Source: an uncultured Selenomonadaceae bacterium (GTDB lineage: Bacteria > Bacillota > Negativicutes > Selenomonadales > Selenomonadaceae). Taken from it: a DNA stretch of 11,792 nt. Under the pieces are notes generated by a model. That model had not been told where the DNA came from. It searched no databases and worked only from the letters and a program-made list of their open reading frames with translations. This document shows positions 1 through 5,741 of the stretch, one piece after another. Position 1 is the stretch's first letter. Every line of letters starts with the position of its first letter. The DNA is taken from NCBI GenBank assembly GCA_905236665.1, contig CAJONF010000181.1, positions 1-11,792 on the forward strand. Direction: 5' to 3'. Made by a program: the position numbers and the translations under genes.

Positions 1-18
1 AAAAATTCATTACGAATT

Positions 19-49
19 AAAAAAAGCGGCAAGCCTAACTGCTCACCGC
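19..49 (-). terminator. Intrinsic terminator after khpA
   Basis: Read on the minus strand, a 9-bp stem (GCGGTGAGC pairing with GCTTGCCGC, including two G-U pairs) closes a 6-nt loop AGTTAG and is followed at once by seven T. It lies 11 nt beyond the khpA stop codon, so it is the expected end of the tRNA-Cys/ffh/rpsP/khpA transcript. It separates this block from any rimM-trmD genes that would follow in many Firmicutes. Confidence 0.9.
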
Positions 50-59
50 GCCGACAATG

Positions 60-287
60 TTATTCGATGTCAACTGAAACTTTTTTCTTTTCGCGTGTTG
101 CGGCGGATTTGACAATAGTGCGAATCGCCTTGGCAATTCGACCTTGTTTGCCAATGACCCTGCCCATATCTTCTTGCGCGACGTGCAGTTTCAAAACAGT
201 GCGTTCTTCTTCTTCGATCGCGTCAACCTGCACTTCTTCGGGTTTTTCGACAAGTGCCTTTGCCAGCACAGTTACAAGTTCTTGCAT
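60..287 (-). CDS. khpA: KH-domain RNA-binding protein KhpA (YlqC family)
   Basis: A 75-residue protein consisting of a single KH domain. The GxxG loop is G46-K-Q-G49 inside VIGKQGR, followed by the helix AKAIRTIVKSAA typical of KhpA. In Firmicutes KhpA is a small cytoplasmic RNA chaperone that in several species pairs with KhpB and affects cell division and sRNA/mRNA biology. The length and the position directly after rpsP match the conserved ffh-rpsP-khpA order. The ATG start at 287 has a purine-rich Shine-Dalgarno (GAGGTAGAGGA) just upstream. It is the last gene before the terminator at 19-49. Identification rests on the KH signature and gene order; the in vivo role is inferred from the family. 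Confidence 0.93.
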   Translation of the reverse strand: MQELVTVLAKALVEKPEEVQVDAIEEEERTVLKLHVAQEDMGRVIGKQGRIAKAIRTIVKSAATREKKKVSVDIE

Positions 288-317
288 TGTCCTCTACCTC
301 AACTAAATGTTCGATGT

Positions 318-599
318 TTATTCTGCAGCCTTGGTTGCTTTACGCTCTTCATGAATTTTTTTCATGATACCCTTTTTGCTGAGGAGCGAGCGAACCGTAT
401 CGGTCGGCTGTGCACCGTTTTTGATCCAGCCGATAACTTTTTCTTCGTCGACATTGACAATGGCGGGATTTTTGGTTGGGTCGTAATTGCCAACGATTTC
501 AATAAAGCGACCGTCACGCGGTGAACGACTATCCGCAACGACTATACGATAAAAAGGTTGTCTTTTCGCGCCCATTCGATTGAGCCTGATTTTTACCAC
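318..599 (-). CDS. rpsP: 30S ribosomal protein S16
   Basis: Ribosomal protein S16, which binds 16S rRNA in the body of the 30S subunit and assists its assembly. The 93-residue product starts MVKIRLNRMGAKRQPFYRIV, the standard bacterial S16 opening, and continues with the family motif IEIVGNYDP and the helix IGWIKNGAQPTDTV. I chose the GTG at 597-599 because the product then begins exactly like other S16 proteins and AAAGGTGGTGA lies just upstream as ribosome binding site. An ATG six codons further upstream would place that site inside the gene. It sits 35 nt after ffh and 30 nt before khpA, so it is translated from the same transcript. The lysine-rich tail is normal for the family. Confidence 0.96.
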   Translation of the reverse strand: MVKIRLNRMGAKRQPFYRIVVADSRSPRDGRFIEIVGNYDPTKNPAIVNVDEEKVIGWIKNGAQPTDTVRSLLSKKGIMKKIHEERKATKAAE

Positions 600-634
600 T
601 ATCTCACCACCTTTCAATGATAAATGATTTTTTG

Positions 635-2083
635 CTACTTTTTGAAGGGGAATTTACCGCCGAGCTGACCCAAAATCCCGCTGAGATTCGGGAGCGTCGG
701 CATTTTAGGTTTAGTATTCTTTCCCTTTTTAATTTTCCCTTTTTTGCTTTTAATTTTTTTTGACGCTTGCTGTTGTTGCACTTGGCTTGTCTTAAAACGG
801 CGCATAATCTTGCGCATTTCTTCAAACTGTTTTAAAAGTTTATTGACATCAGCAACCTTGGTGCCGGAACCCATTGCTATTCGTTTACGGCGTTTTGCAT
901 CAATAATGCTTGTATCTGCGCGCTCTTTTGGCGTCATGGAAAGGATAATTGCTTCCATGTGCTTGACTTCTTTTCCATCCAGATCGAGATCGACGCCGGT
1001 TAACTTTTTCTTAATGCTACTGAGACCTGGCACCATACCGAGCAAATCGTTTAGAGAGCCGAGTTTTTTTACCTGCTGAAGTTGTTCAAGAAAATCTTGC
1101 AACGTGAATTCGTCGGCTTTGATTTTCTTAACCATCTTTTCAGCAGTTTTCGCGTCGATTGTCGATTGCGCCTTTTCAATTAAGCTGAGCACATCGCCCA
1201 TACCTAAAATTCTTGACGCCATGCGGTCGGGGTGGAAAATTTCCAGAGCCTCAAGCTTTTCGCCCATACCGACAAATTTTATCGGGCAACCGGTTGCCGC
1301 TTTTATTGACAAAGCCGCGCCGCCGCGGGCATCGCCGTCGAGTTTCGTTAAAACTACGCCGTCAACACCTAATGCATTGTGAAAAGTTTCAGCGACGTTC
1401 ACCGCCTCTTGACCAATCATTGAGTCAACAACCAGCAAAATTTCGTGCGGCTTGACGGTGGCTTTAATATCTTTAAGCTCTTGCATTAACTTTTCGTCAA
1501 TCTGCAAGCGACCAGCCGTGTCGATAATCAAAACGTCGCGGGCGTGTTTGTTCGCGAAATTTATCGAGTCTTTAGCGATTTGAACGGCGTCTTTAATATC
1601 TTCAGTGAAAACTGGAACATCCGCCTGTTCACCGACAACTTGCAACTGTTTAATAGCGGCAGGGCGATAAATATCTGCCGCAACGAGCGCGGGACGTTTG
1701 CCCTGGCGTTTCATCTGCAAAGCCAGCTTGCCAGCTGAAGTCGTTTTGCCGGAGCCTTGCAAACCAACCATTAAAATAATCGTGGGCGGGCGCGAGGAAA
1801 TATTCAACTTCGCCGCCTTGCCGCCCATCAAATTTGCAAGTTCTTCGTTGACAATTTTTATAACGGATTGCGCGGGCGTCAAGTTGCTAAGAATTTCCGT
1901 GCCCAGTGCGCGAGATTTAACAGCTTTTTCAAAGTCGCGAACGATTTTATAATTCACGTCCGCCGAAAGAAGAGCCATACGAACATCTTTTAAAGCTTTG
2001 TTGATATCGTCTTCAGTCAGCTTGCCATGCCCGCGAAGCTTGCGAAAAGCCTCTTGAATGTTTTGGGACAGATCCTCAAACAT
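635..2083 (-). CDS. ffh: Signal recognition particle protein Ffh (SRP54)
   Basis: Ffh is the GTPase subunit of the signal recognition particle; with 4.5S/scRNA it binds hydrophobic signal sequences and hands ribosomes to FtsY at the membrane. The 482-residue protein has an N domain (about 1-90), a G domain with P-loop GLQGSGKT (107-114), DTAGR (188-192) and TKLD (246-249), and a C-terminal M domain (about 300-430) with the RNA-binding stretch around MGSGTKVADVNKLLKQF. The tail after residue 435 is very lysine-rich and ends with a Gly/Leu-rich segment, as in many Firmicute Ffh proteins. The ATG is preceded by AGAGGG. No ylxM is seen upstream, the usual partner in Firmicutes; instead tRNA-Cys lies 59 nt away. 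No clear separate promoter was found, so expression probably comes from the tRNA promoter. Confidence 0.97.
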   Translation of the reverse strand: MFEDLSQNIQEAFRKLRGHGKLTEDDINKALKDVRMALLSADVNYKIVRDFEKAVKSRALGTEILSNLTPAQSVIKIVNEELANLMGGKAAKLNISSRPPTIILMVGLQGSGKTTSAGKLALQMKRQGKRPALVAADIYRPAAIKQLQVVGEQADVPVFTEDIKDAVQIAKDSINFANKHARDVLIIDTAGRLQIDEKLMQELKDIKATVKPHEILLVVDSMIGQEAVNVAETFHNALGVDGVVLTKLDGDARGGAALSIKAATGCPIKFVGMGEKLEALEIFHPDRMASRILGMGDVLSLIEKAQSTIDAKTAEKMVKKIKADEFTLQDFLEQLQQVKKLGSLNDLLGMVPGLSSIKKKLTGVDLDLDGKEVKHMEAIILSMTPKERADTSIIDAKRRKRIAMGSGTKVADVNKLLKQFEEMRKIMRRFKTSQVQQQQASKKIKSKKGKIKKGKNTKPKMPTLPNLSGILGQLGGKFPFKK

Positions 2084-2107
2084 TTTTTTCCCTCTGTCAA
2101 AATAATA

Positions 2108-2128
2108 GGCACTCCCAGAGGCAGTGCC
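2108..2128 (-). promoter_or_regulatory. Hairpin between tRNA-Cys and ffh
   Basis: A perfect inverted repeat GGCACT/AGTGCC with a 9-nt gap lies in the tRNA-Cys to ffh spacer, 24 nt before the ffh start codon. On the minus strand it is followed by TATTATTTTG, a broken T-run. It could be a leaky terminator that lowers ffh expression relative to the tRNA, a protective 5' structure left after the tRNA is excised, or both. The pairing is seen; the role is inference. Confidence 0.45.
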
Positions 2129-2142
2129 GGAATTTACTAAAG

Positions 2143-2216
2143 TGGAGGCGGCACCCAGAATCGGACTGGGGATAGAGGTTTTGCAGACCTCGGCCTTACC
2201 ACTTGGCTATGCCGCC
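2143..2216 (-). tRNA. tRNA-Cys (GCA)
   Basis: Read on the minus strand, the 74-nt gene folds as a full cloverleaf. The acceptor arm GGCGGCA pairs with TGCCGCC and discriminator U73 follows, as expected for cysteine tRNA. The D arm is GCC/GGC, the anticodon arm GAGGT/ACCTC presents CTGCAAA (anticodon GCA), and the T arm CCCAG/CTGGG carries a TCCGATT loop. The 3' CCA is encoded (2143-2145). The mature 5' end is at 2216, about 25 nt after the predicted transcription start. Confidence 0.97.
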
Positions 2217-2218
2217 GT

Positions 2219-2240
2219 GTTGAGGTTTTGAACCGTCAAC
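2219..2240 (-). promoter_or_regulatory. Hairpin forming the pre-tRNA-Cys 5' leader
   Basis: On the minus strand GTTGA-C-GGTT-CAA-AACC-TCAAC folds into a stem of 5+4 bp with one bulged C and a 3-nt loop. It starts at the predicted transcription start and ends 2 nt before the tRNA, so it occupies almost the whole 5' leader that RNase P would remove. The structure is seen; any role in processing or stability is inference. Confidence 0.5.
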
Positions 2241-2247
2241 GCAACGT

Positions 2248-2276
2248 ATTATAAACGCTAGTTTTTTACAAGTCAA
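2248..2276 (-). promoter_or_regulatory. Sigma-70 type promoter of tRNA-Cys and ffh operon
   Basis: On the minus strand TTGACT (2271-2276), 17 bp, then TATAAT (2248-2253). The predicted start near 2241 is about 25 nt upstream of the tRNA 5' end. It lies downstream of the HNH gene with no terminator in between, so read-through from the glf operon may also reach the tRNA. Confidence 0.85.
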
Positions 2277-2307
2277 GTATTTTCTTATCATGTTGCAATT
2301 TTAGTTG

Positions 2308-2616
2308 TCACTTTGAAATTTTTTTCTTAACATTTTTTACGGCGGATTGCAATTTGTTTTTAACGTGCTTAACGGCGCGTTGTCCATTTGTTCTTGCGAG
2401 ATCTGGCACGGTATCTTTCATGCTCGCCTGTTTAGAGCGATTGCAATGTTTGCACAGGCATTGCAGATTAAAAAGTTTATCGCTACCGCCGTATTTTTGC
2501 GGGATAATGTGATCAATATCCGCATCAGCCTTGCGAATTTTTTTTCCGCAACGTGCACAGGTATACCAGCCGTGATCCGATTTATTATTTTTGAACCATT
2601 CGTCTCTGTAGCTCAT
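2308..2616 (-). CDS. Small HNH endonuclease family protein
   Basis: A 102-residue basic protein with an HNH nuclease fold. The order is zinc knuckle C20-x-x-C23, the catalytic core DIDHIIPQKYGG (D35, H36), the second half of the motif with N50, and the second zinc knuckle C55-x-x-C58 followed by NRSK. These proteins cut DNA using one metal ion at the His residues. After residue 62 comes a lysine-rich tail whose last 22 residues are an 11-residue tandem repeat. I chose the ATG at 2614-2616; an in-frame TTG at 2631, directly after the cvfB-like stop codon, would add five residues but has no ribosome binding site. It is the last gene of the glf operon. The substrate is unknown; it could be an orphan nuclease from a mobile element or a housekeeping DNA-processing protein. 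Confidence 0.85.
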   Translation of the reverse strand: MSYRDEWFKNNKSDHGWYTCARCGKKIRKADADIDHIIPQKYGGSDKLFNLQCLCKHCNRSKQASMKDTVPDLARTNGQRAVKHVKNKLQSAVKNVKKKISK

Positions 2617-2631
2617 TTTTTTCGTTCCCAA

Positions 2632-3501
2632 TTACTGATTAATTTTAAAGCCGTTGTCGATTTTTTGTATGCGCCGCTGACTAAAAAGATGCCCGACTGC
2701 CCGTTTGAATGCCGCCTTGCTGATTTTAAAAACAGCTTGAATTTTTTCAGGTTCAGTCTTGTCGTTAAAGTCCATTGCGCCGCCATTTTTGAGCATGAAT
2801 TCAAAAATTTTTTCTGCGTCATGTTCCAAGGCATTTTCTTTTAATTCGCGCAGTGAACCGTCAAGCCGCCCGTCTTCTCGAACATAAGTTATCCGAACTT
2901 TAACAATCTCGCCGACGCGGAGCACACGTGGAATTTCTTTTTGCGGAATAAAAACGATATAGCGTTCATCGCTGAAAACGAACGCGCCCGATTCAATGAT
3001 ATTAAAAATCGCACCTTTTACTTTGTCGCCGCGTTTGACATTTATTGCGGGAAGGGAAGCGCGGCGTATCTCGTCCGAAACTTTCATGCTGGTAGCAAGA
3101 CGCCCGGATTTATCGGTATAAAGTTTTGCCCAAACGATTTCGCCAACTTTGGGACGCCCGCGCATTTCTGCAAACGGCATAAAAATTCCGCGCTCGGCTC
3201 CCACATCGACAAATGCACCGTCGCTGGTAACGTTTATAATTTTCAGCCGCGCAATTTGTCCTTCGCGCATTTTCGGGACGCGCATACTTGCCGTTAATCT
3301 TTTTTTCGGGTCAAGATAGAGAAAAACTTTCACAACGTCGCCAATAGAAACTTGATCCGTCTGCTGTGTTTTGTGCAATAAAATATCGTCGGAAGTGTTG
3401 CCGGTGCCTGCGTCCAAAAACGCGCCCATTTCGTTTTGGCGAACGACTTTCAATTCCGCGACCGTCATTGGTTTAAGCAATAATTTTTTCTTACTCTTCA
3501 T
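2632..3501 (-). CDS. cvfB: CvfB-like S1 RNA-binding protein
   Basis: A 289-residue cytoplasmic protein with tandem S1-type OB folds and a C-terminal winged helix, the layout of CvfB/YitL. Segments resembling S1 domains lie at about 14-70, 75-140 (ARLKIINVTSDGAFVDVG) and 150-210 (KGAIFNIIESGAFVF). The last 65 residues, with DKTEPEKIQAVFKISKAAFKRA, match the CvfB winged helix. Staphylococcal CvfB binds RNA and affects virulence gene expression; a general role in mRNA handling is inferred here. The gene overlaps the 3' end of rsfS by 11 nt and stops just before the HNH gene, so translation is probably coupled. The ATG at 3501 has only a weak ribosome binding site; Met12 is an alternative start that would give an N-terminus more like known CvfB proteins. 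Confidence 0.88.
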   Translation of the reverse strand: MKSKKKLLLKPMTVAELKVVRQNEMGAFLDAGTGNTSDDILLHKTQQTDQVSIGDVVKVFLYLDPKKRLTASMRVPKMREGQIARLKIINVTSDGAFVDVGAERGIFMPFAEMRGRPKVGEIVWAKLYTDKSGRLATSMKVSDEIRRASLPAINVKRGDKVKGAIFNIIESGAFVFSDERYIVFIPQKEIPRVLRVGEIVKVRITYVREDGRLDGSLRELKENALEHDAEKIFEFMLKNGGAMDFNDKTEPEKIQAVFKISKAAFKRAVGHLFSQRRIQKIDNGFKINQ

Positions 3502-3835
3502 AAAGTTTTATTTTAGCCTCGCTCCAAAGCTGTTCAAGCGCGTAGTATTGGCGATTCTCCTCTTTAAAAATGTGAGCAACCACATCGCCATAATCCAGCA
3601 AAATCCATTCGCCCTCGTGATAGCCTTCGCGGTGGCTGAAATGAATTCCTTCTTTATCCAATTCCTCTTCGATATTGTCAGCAATGGCGCGAACCTGCGT
3701 GGCAGTTTGTGCAGAACAAATTACAAAATAATCCGTGGAAAACATCACGCCGCGCATATCCATTGTGATAATTTCGCTGGCTTTTTTATCGCTTGCCGCC
3801 TTGCAAATTTTTTTTGCCAAATCGAATGTCTTCAA
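3491..3835 (-). CDS. rsfS: Ribosomal silencing factor RsfS
   Basis: RsfS (YbeB/Iojap family) binds ribosomal protein uL14 and blocks joining of 30S and 50S subunits, lowering translation in starvation or stationary phase. The 114-residue product has the family sequence throughout: ASEIITMDMRGV, DYFVICSAQTATQVRAI, then GEWILLDYGDVVAHIF and YYALEQLW. I chose the TTG at 3833-3835 because AGGAGG sits 7 nt before it; the upstream in-frame TTG at 3853 would translate that site as protein and has no site of its own. The gene starts 14 nt after the glf stop. RsfS is often near nadD and yqeK; here it follows glf and precedes the cvfB-like gene, which is less usual. Confidence 0.94.
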   Translation of the reverse strand: MKTFDLAKKICKAASDKKASEIITMDMRGVMFSTDYFVICSAQTATQVRAIADNIEEELDKEGIHFSHREGYHEGEWILLDYGDVVAHIFKEENRQYYALEQLWSEAKIKLYEE

Positions 3836-3849
3836 GCTAATTCCTCCTA

Positions 3850-4989
3850 TCAAAAGTTTAATGTGGAAAAAATTTCCAGCGCGTGTTTAACAGTGTCGTC
3901 CATATCGTAATAACGATACTCCGCCAGCCGTCCGACCGCCGTAATATTTTTAAAACGTGCCAACTCCGCAGAATATTTTTCATAAGCAGAACGCGCCGCG
4001 TCGGTGAACAGCGGATAATACGGCTCGTTTTCACCCGCAACATAATCTTGAGGATATTCTTTTAAAATCGTCGTGCGTGGCGAATGCGTCGGGTGAATCT
4101 GTTTAAATTCCGTGATTCGCGTGAAGTCATAATTATTTGGATAGTTGACAACCGGAGCCGCTTGAAAAATTTCTGTGTCGACCGTTTCAAATTTCATTTC
4201 GATACTACGATAGGGCAACGCGCCAAATTTTTTCTTAAAGAGTTCGTCAAGTTGCCCCGTGTAAATCAGTTGACCTTTAAATCTTTTCCTGAACAGATAA
4301 ATTTTTTCATCGCGCAATTCCATGACATCATGAAAATCTGTGTTGAGCAGGAGTTTGATATTTTTATGGTCTAAAATATTTTTAACAAGCTCGGTGTAGC
4401 CGCGTTTGGGTACAGCTTGGAAACGGTCGTAAAAATATCTGTCATCGCGCCCGACAAGAATAGGTACCCGCGCCGTCACTGCGCCGGAAATTTTTTCGGG
4501 CGAAAATCCCCACTGCTTTTGCGTGTAATGTAGGAAAATTTTTTCGTAAATAAAATCCGCCAGAAATTGCAAATCCGCGTTCGCCGATTGTTTAAGTTCA
4601 AGGATAGGAATTTTTTTGCCGTATTCGTAATTTTCCAGAAGAGCTGACTCCAATTTGTCCGCCAAAATTTTTGGAAAAACTTCGTGCAACGTGTTCAAGT
4701 TAAAGGGAATGGGAACGGGTGCGCCGTCGATTAGGGCTTTAACGCGGTGATGATAAACGTGCCAATCCGTGAAACGCGAAAGATAATTCCAAATCTGCTC
4801 GTCGTCGGTGTGGAAAAGGTGCGGACCGTATTTGTGAATTAAAATGCCGACCTCGTCCGTCTCGTCATAGCAATTCCCCGCGACGTGTTGCCGCCGCTCA
4901 ATCACCAAAACTTTTTTCTTGTTCGTCGCGAATCGTTCCGCCAAAACAGAACCCGCCATGCCCGCGCCGATTATCACCACATCAAACAT
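3850..4989 (-). CDS. glf: UDP-galactopyranose mutase
   Basis: A flavoenzyme that converts UDP-galactopyranose to UDP-galactofuranose for cell-surface glycans. The 379 residues match the family in length and order: FAD-binding GAGMAG (8-13), the HKYGPHLFHT block (52-61), QW (159-160) before the mobile loop, YTGQLDELF (243-251), YRSIEMKFE (260-268), DFTRITEFK (288-296), NEPYYPL (321-327) and the C-terminal GRLAEYRYYDMDDTV. The Arg of the FTRITE block is kept. The catalytic loop Arg expected after VP (PVR in most enzymes) aligns with Leu178, with Arg181 three residues on. The ATG at 4989 has GGGAGG upstream; longer in-frame starts would overlap the promoter. It is the first gene of the glf-rsfS-cvfB-HNH operon. 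No galactofuranosyltransferase is present in the window. Confidence 0.94.
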   Translation of the reverse strand: MFDVVIIGAGMAGSVLAERFATNKKKVLVIERRQHVAGNCYDETDEVGILIHKYGPHLFHTDDEQIWNYLSRFTDWHVYHHRVKALIDGAPVPIPFNLNTLHEVFPKILADKLESALLENYEYGKKIPILELKQSANADLQFLADFIYEKIFLHYTQKQWGFSPEKISGAVTARVPILVGRDDRYFYDRFQAVPKRGYTELVKNILDHKNIKLLLNTDFHDVMELRDEKIYLFRKRFKGQLIYTGQLDELFKKKFGALPYRSIEMKFETVDTEIFQAAPVVNYPNNYDFTRITEFKQIHPTHSPRTTILKEYPQDYVAGENEPYYPLFTDAARSAYEKYSAELARFKNITAVGRLAEYRYYDMDDTVKHALEIFSTLNF

Positions 4990-5023
4990 CAAATCGCCTC
5001 CCGTAAAAAGTTTTTTCGCGGCA

Positions 5024-5052
5024 AGAATATAACGGGCGGCGTTCGCTGTCAA
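5024..5052 (-). promoter_or_regulatory. Promoter of the glf operon
   Basis: On the minus strand TTGACA (5047-5052), 17 bp, then TATTCT (5024-5029). The predicted start is about 28 nt upstream of the glf ATG. The -35 box is separated by 20 bp from the -35 box of the divergent tetR promoter. Confidence 0.82.
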
Positions 5053-5072
5053 GGCGCGGAATTTTTTTCGTC

Positions 5073-5101
5073 TTGAGAAAAGCCCGCGGATTTTATATAA
5101 T
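5073..5101 (+). promoter_or_regulatory. Promoter of the tetR-nirJ1-hydrolase operon with dyad in spacer
   Basis: TTGAGA (5073-5078), 17 bp, TATAAT (5096-5101). The spacer holds a 16-bp dyad, AAAgcCCGCGGatTTT (5079-5094), centred on the palindrome CCGCGG. A bound TetR dimer there would cover the promoter, so this is a candidate operator. The promoter boxes are strong matches; the operator assignment is inference. Confidence 0.82.
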
Positions 5102-5129
5102 GATAAAAATTTTTGTAGGAGATGCGGCT

Positions 5130-5726
5130 ATGGCAGATAAAATCAGCTTGAGGAAACAAAAAAAATTTCAGGCGCGGCAAACAATTTTAACTGCCGCAGC
5201 TCAACAATTCAAAGTTCACGGTTTCGCCAATACGTCAATCGCGGGGATAATGCAGGCAGCGGGGCTTGGCGTCGGAACTTTTTACAATTACTTCAATTCA
5301 AAGGAAGAAGTTCTGATGACGTTGGCAAAAAATCTGCGCGAAGACGTGGAAAAAAATATTTCATCGGCGGGCGCGCTCAATCAATCGTCAACAGAACTTT
5401 TAGAATTGTGTTGTGTGTTCACGGCTAAAATTATTGACGAGAACAGATTTATTTTGCCGCTGTTTATCAGCGCGAGCGAACATTCCGATAAGCCCGAACA
5501 AATCCCGCAGAGTTTATCTCCCGGTTTTGGCGAACTATTTGAGGAAATAATTTTACGCGGGCAAAAATCCGGTGAATTCCGTGACGACGTGCCGACAAAT
5601 ATAATTTCGGAAATAGTTCACTCGATTTATCAGACGACGGCTTTCAGCAAGCTGGAAATTTCTTTTCAAGAAAACATTCGGCTGAAGATAAAAATTTTGC
5701 TCGACGGAATCACAAGAAAATTTTAA
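5130..5726 (+). CDS. TetR family transcriptional regulator
   Basis: A 198-residue one-component regulator. The N-terminal DNA-binding domain (about 15-62) has the TetR pattern: helix ARQTILTAAAQQFKVHGF, then the helix-turn-helix TSIAGIMQAAGLGVGTFYNYF (35-55) followed by SKEE. The C-terminal helical domain (about 70-198) would bind a small ligand and form the dimer; its ligand cannot be told from sequence. I chose the ATG at 5130, preceded by GTAGGAGATG; an in-frame start at 5073 would lie in the promoter. It is the first gene of an operon, 15 nt before the radical SAM gene, so it most likely represses its own operon and may also act on glf, whose promoter is 20 bp away. A porphyrin or heme ligand is a guess from the neighbour. 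Confidence 0.93.
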   Translation: MADKISLRKQKKFQARQTILTAAAQQFKVHGFANTSIAGIMQAAGLGVGTFYNYFNSKEEVLMTLAKNLREDVEKNISSAGALNQSSTELLELCCVFTAKIIDENRFILPLFISASEHSDKPEQIPQSLSPGFGELFEEIILRGQKSGEFRDDVPTNIISEIVHSIYQTTAFSKLEISFQENIRLKIKILLDGITRKF

Positions 5727-5741
5727 GGAGAAAATTTTTCT

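Noticed and set aside
2143..2631. tRNA-Cys as an integration site with the HNH gene as element remnant
   Set aside because: No direct repeat of the tRNA 3' end, integrase or other element gene is seen, and the HNH gene lies on the 5' side of the tRNA, in an operon with housekeeping genes.
4990..5052. Longer N-terminus for UDP-galactopyranose mutase
   Set aside because: The in-frame TTG at 5052 is part of the -35 box of the glf promoter, and the FAD-binding motif normally begins a few residues after the start, as with the ATG at 4989.
5105..5114. AAAAATTTTT palindrome at the start of the tetR transcript as an operator
   Set aside because: Simple A/T tract of a kind that recurs throughout this AT-rich window; the GC-centred dyad at 5079-5094 is a better candidate.
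5073..5129. Longer N-terminus for the TetR protein
   Set aside because: The extension would translate the -35/-10 promoter boxes; the ATG at 5130 has its own ribosome binding site and gives a normal TetR N-terminus.
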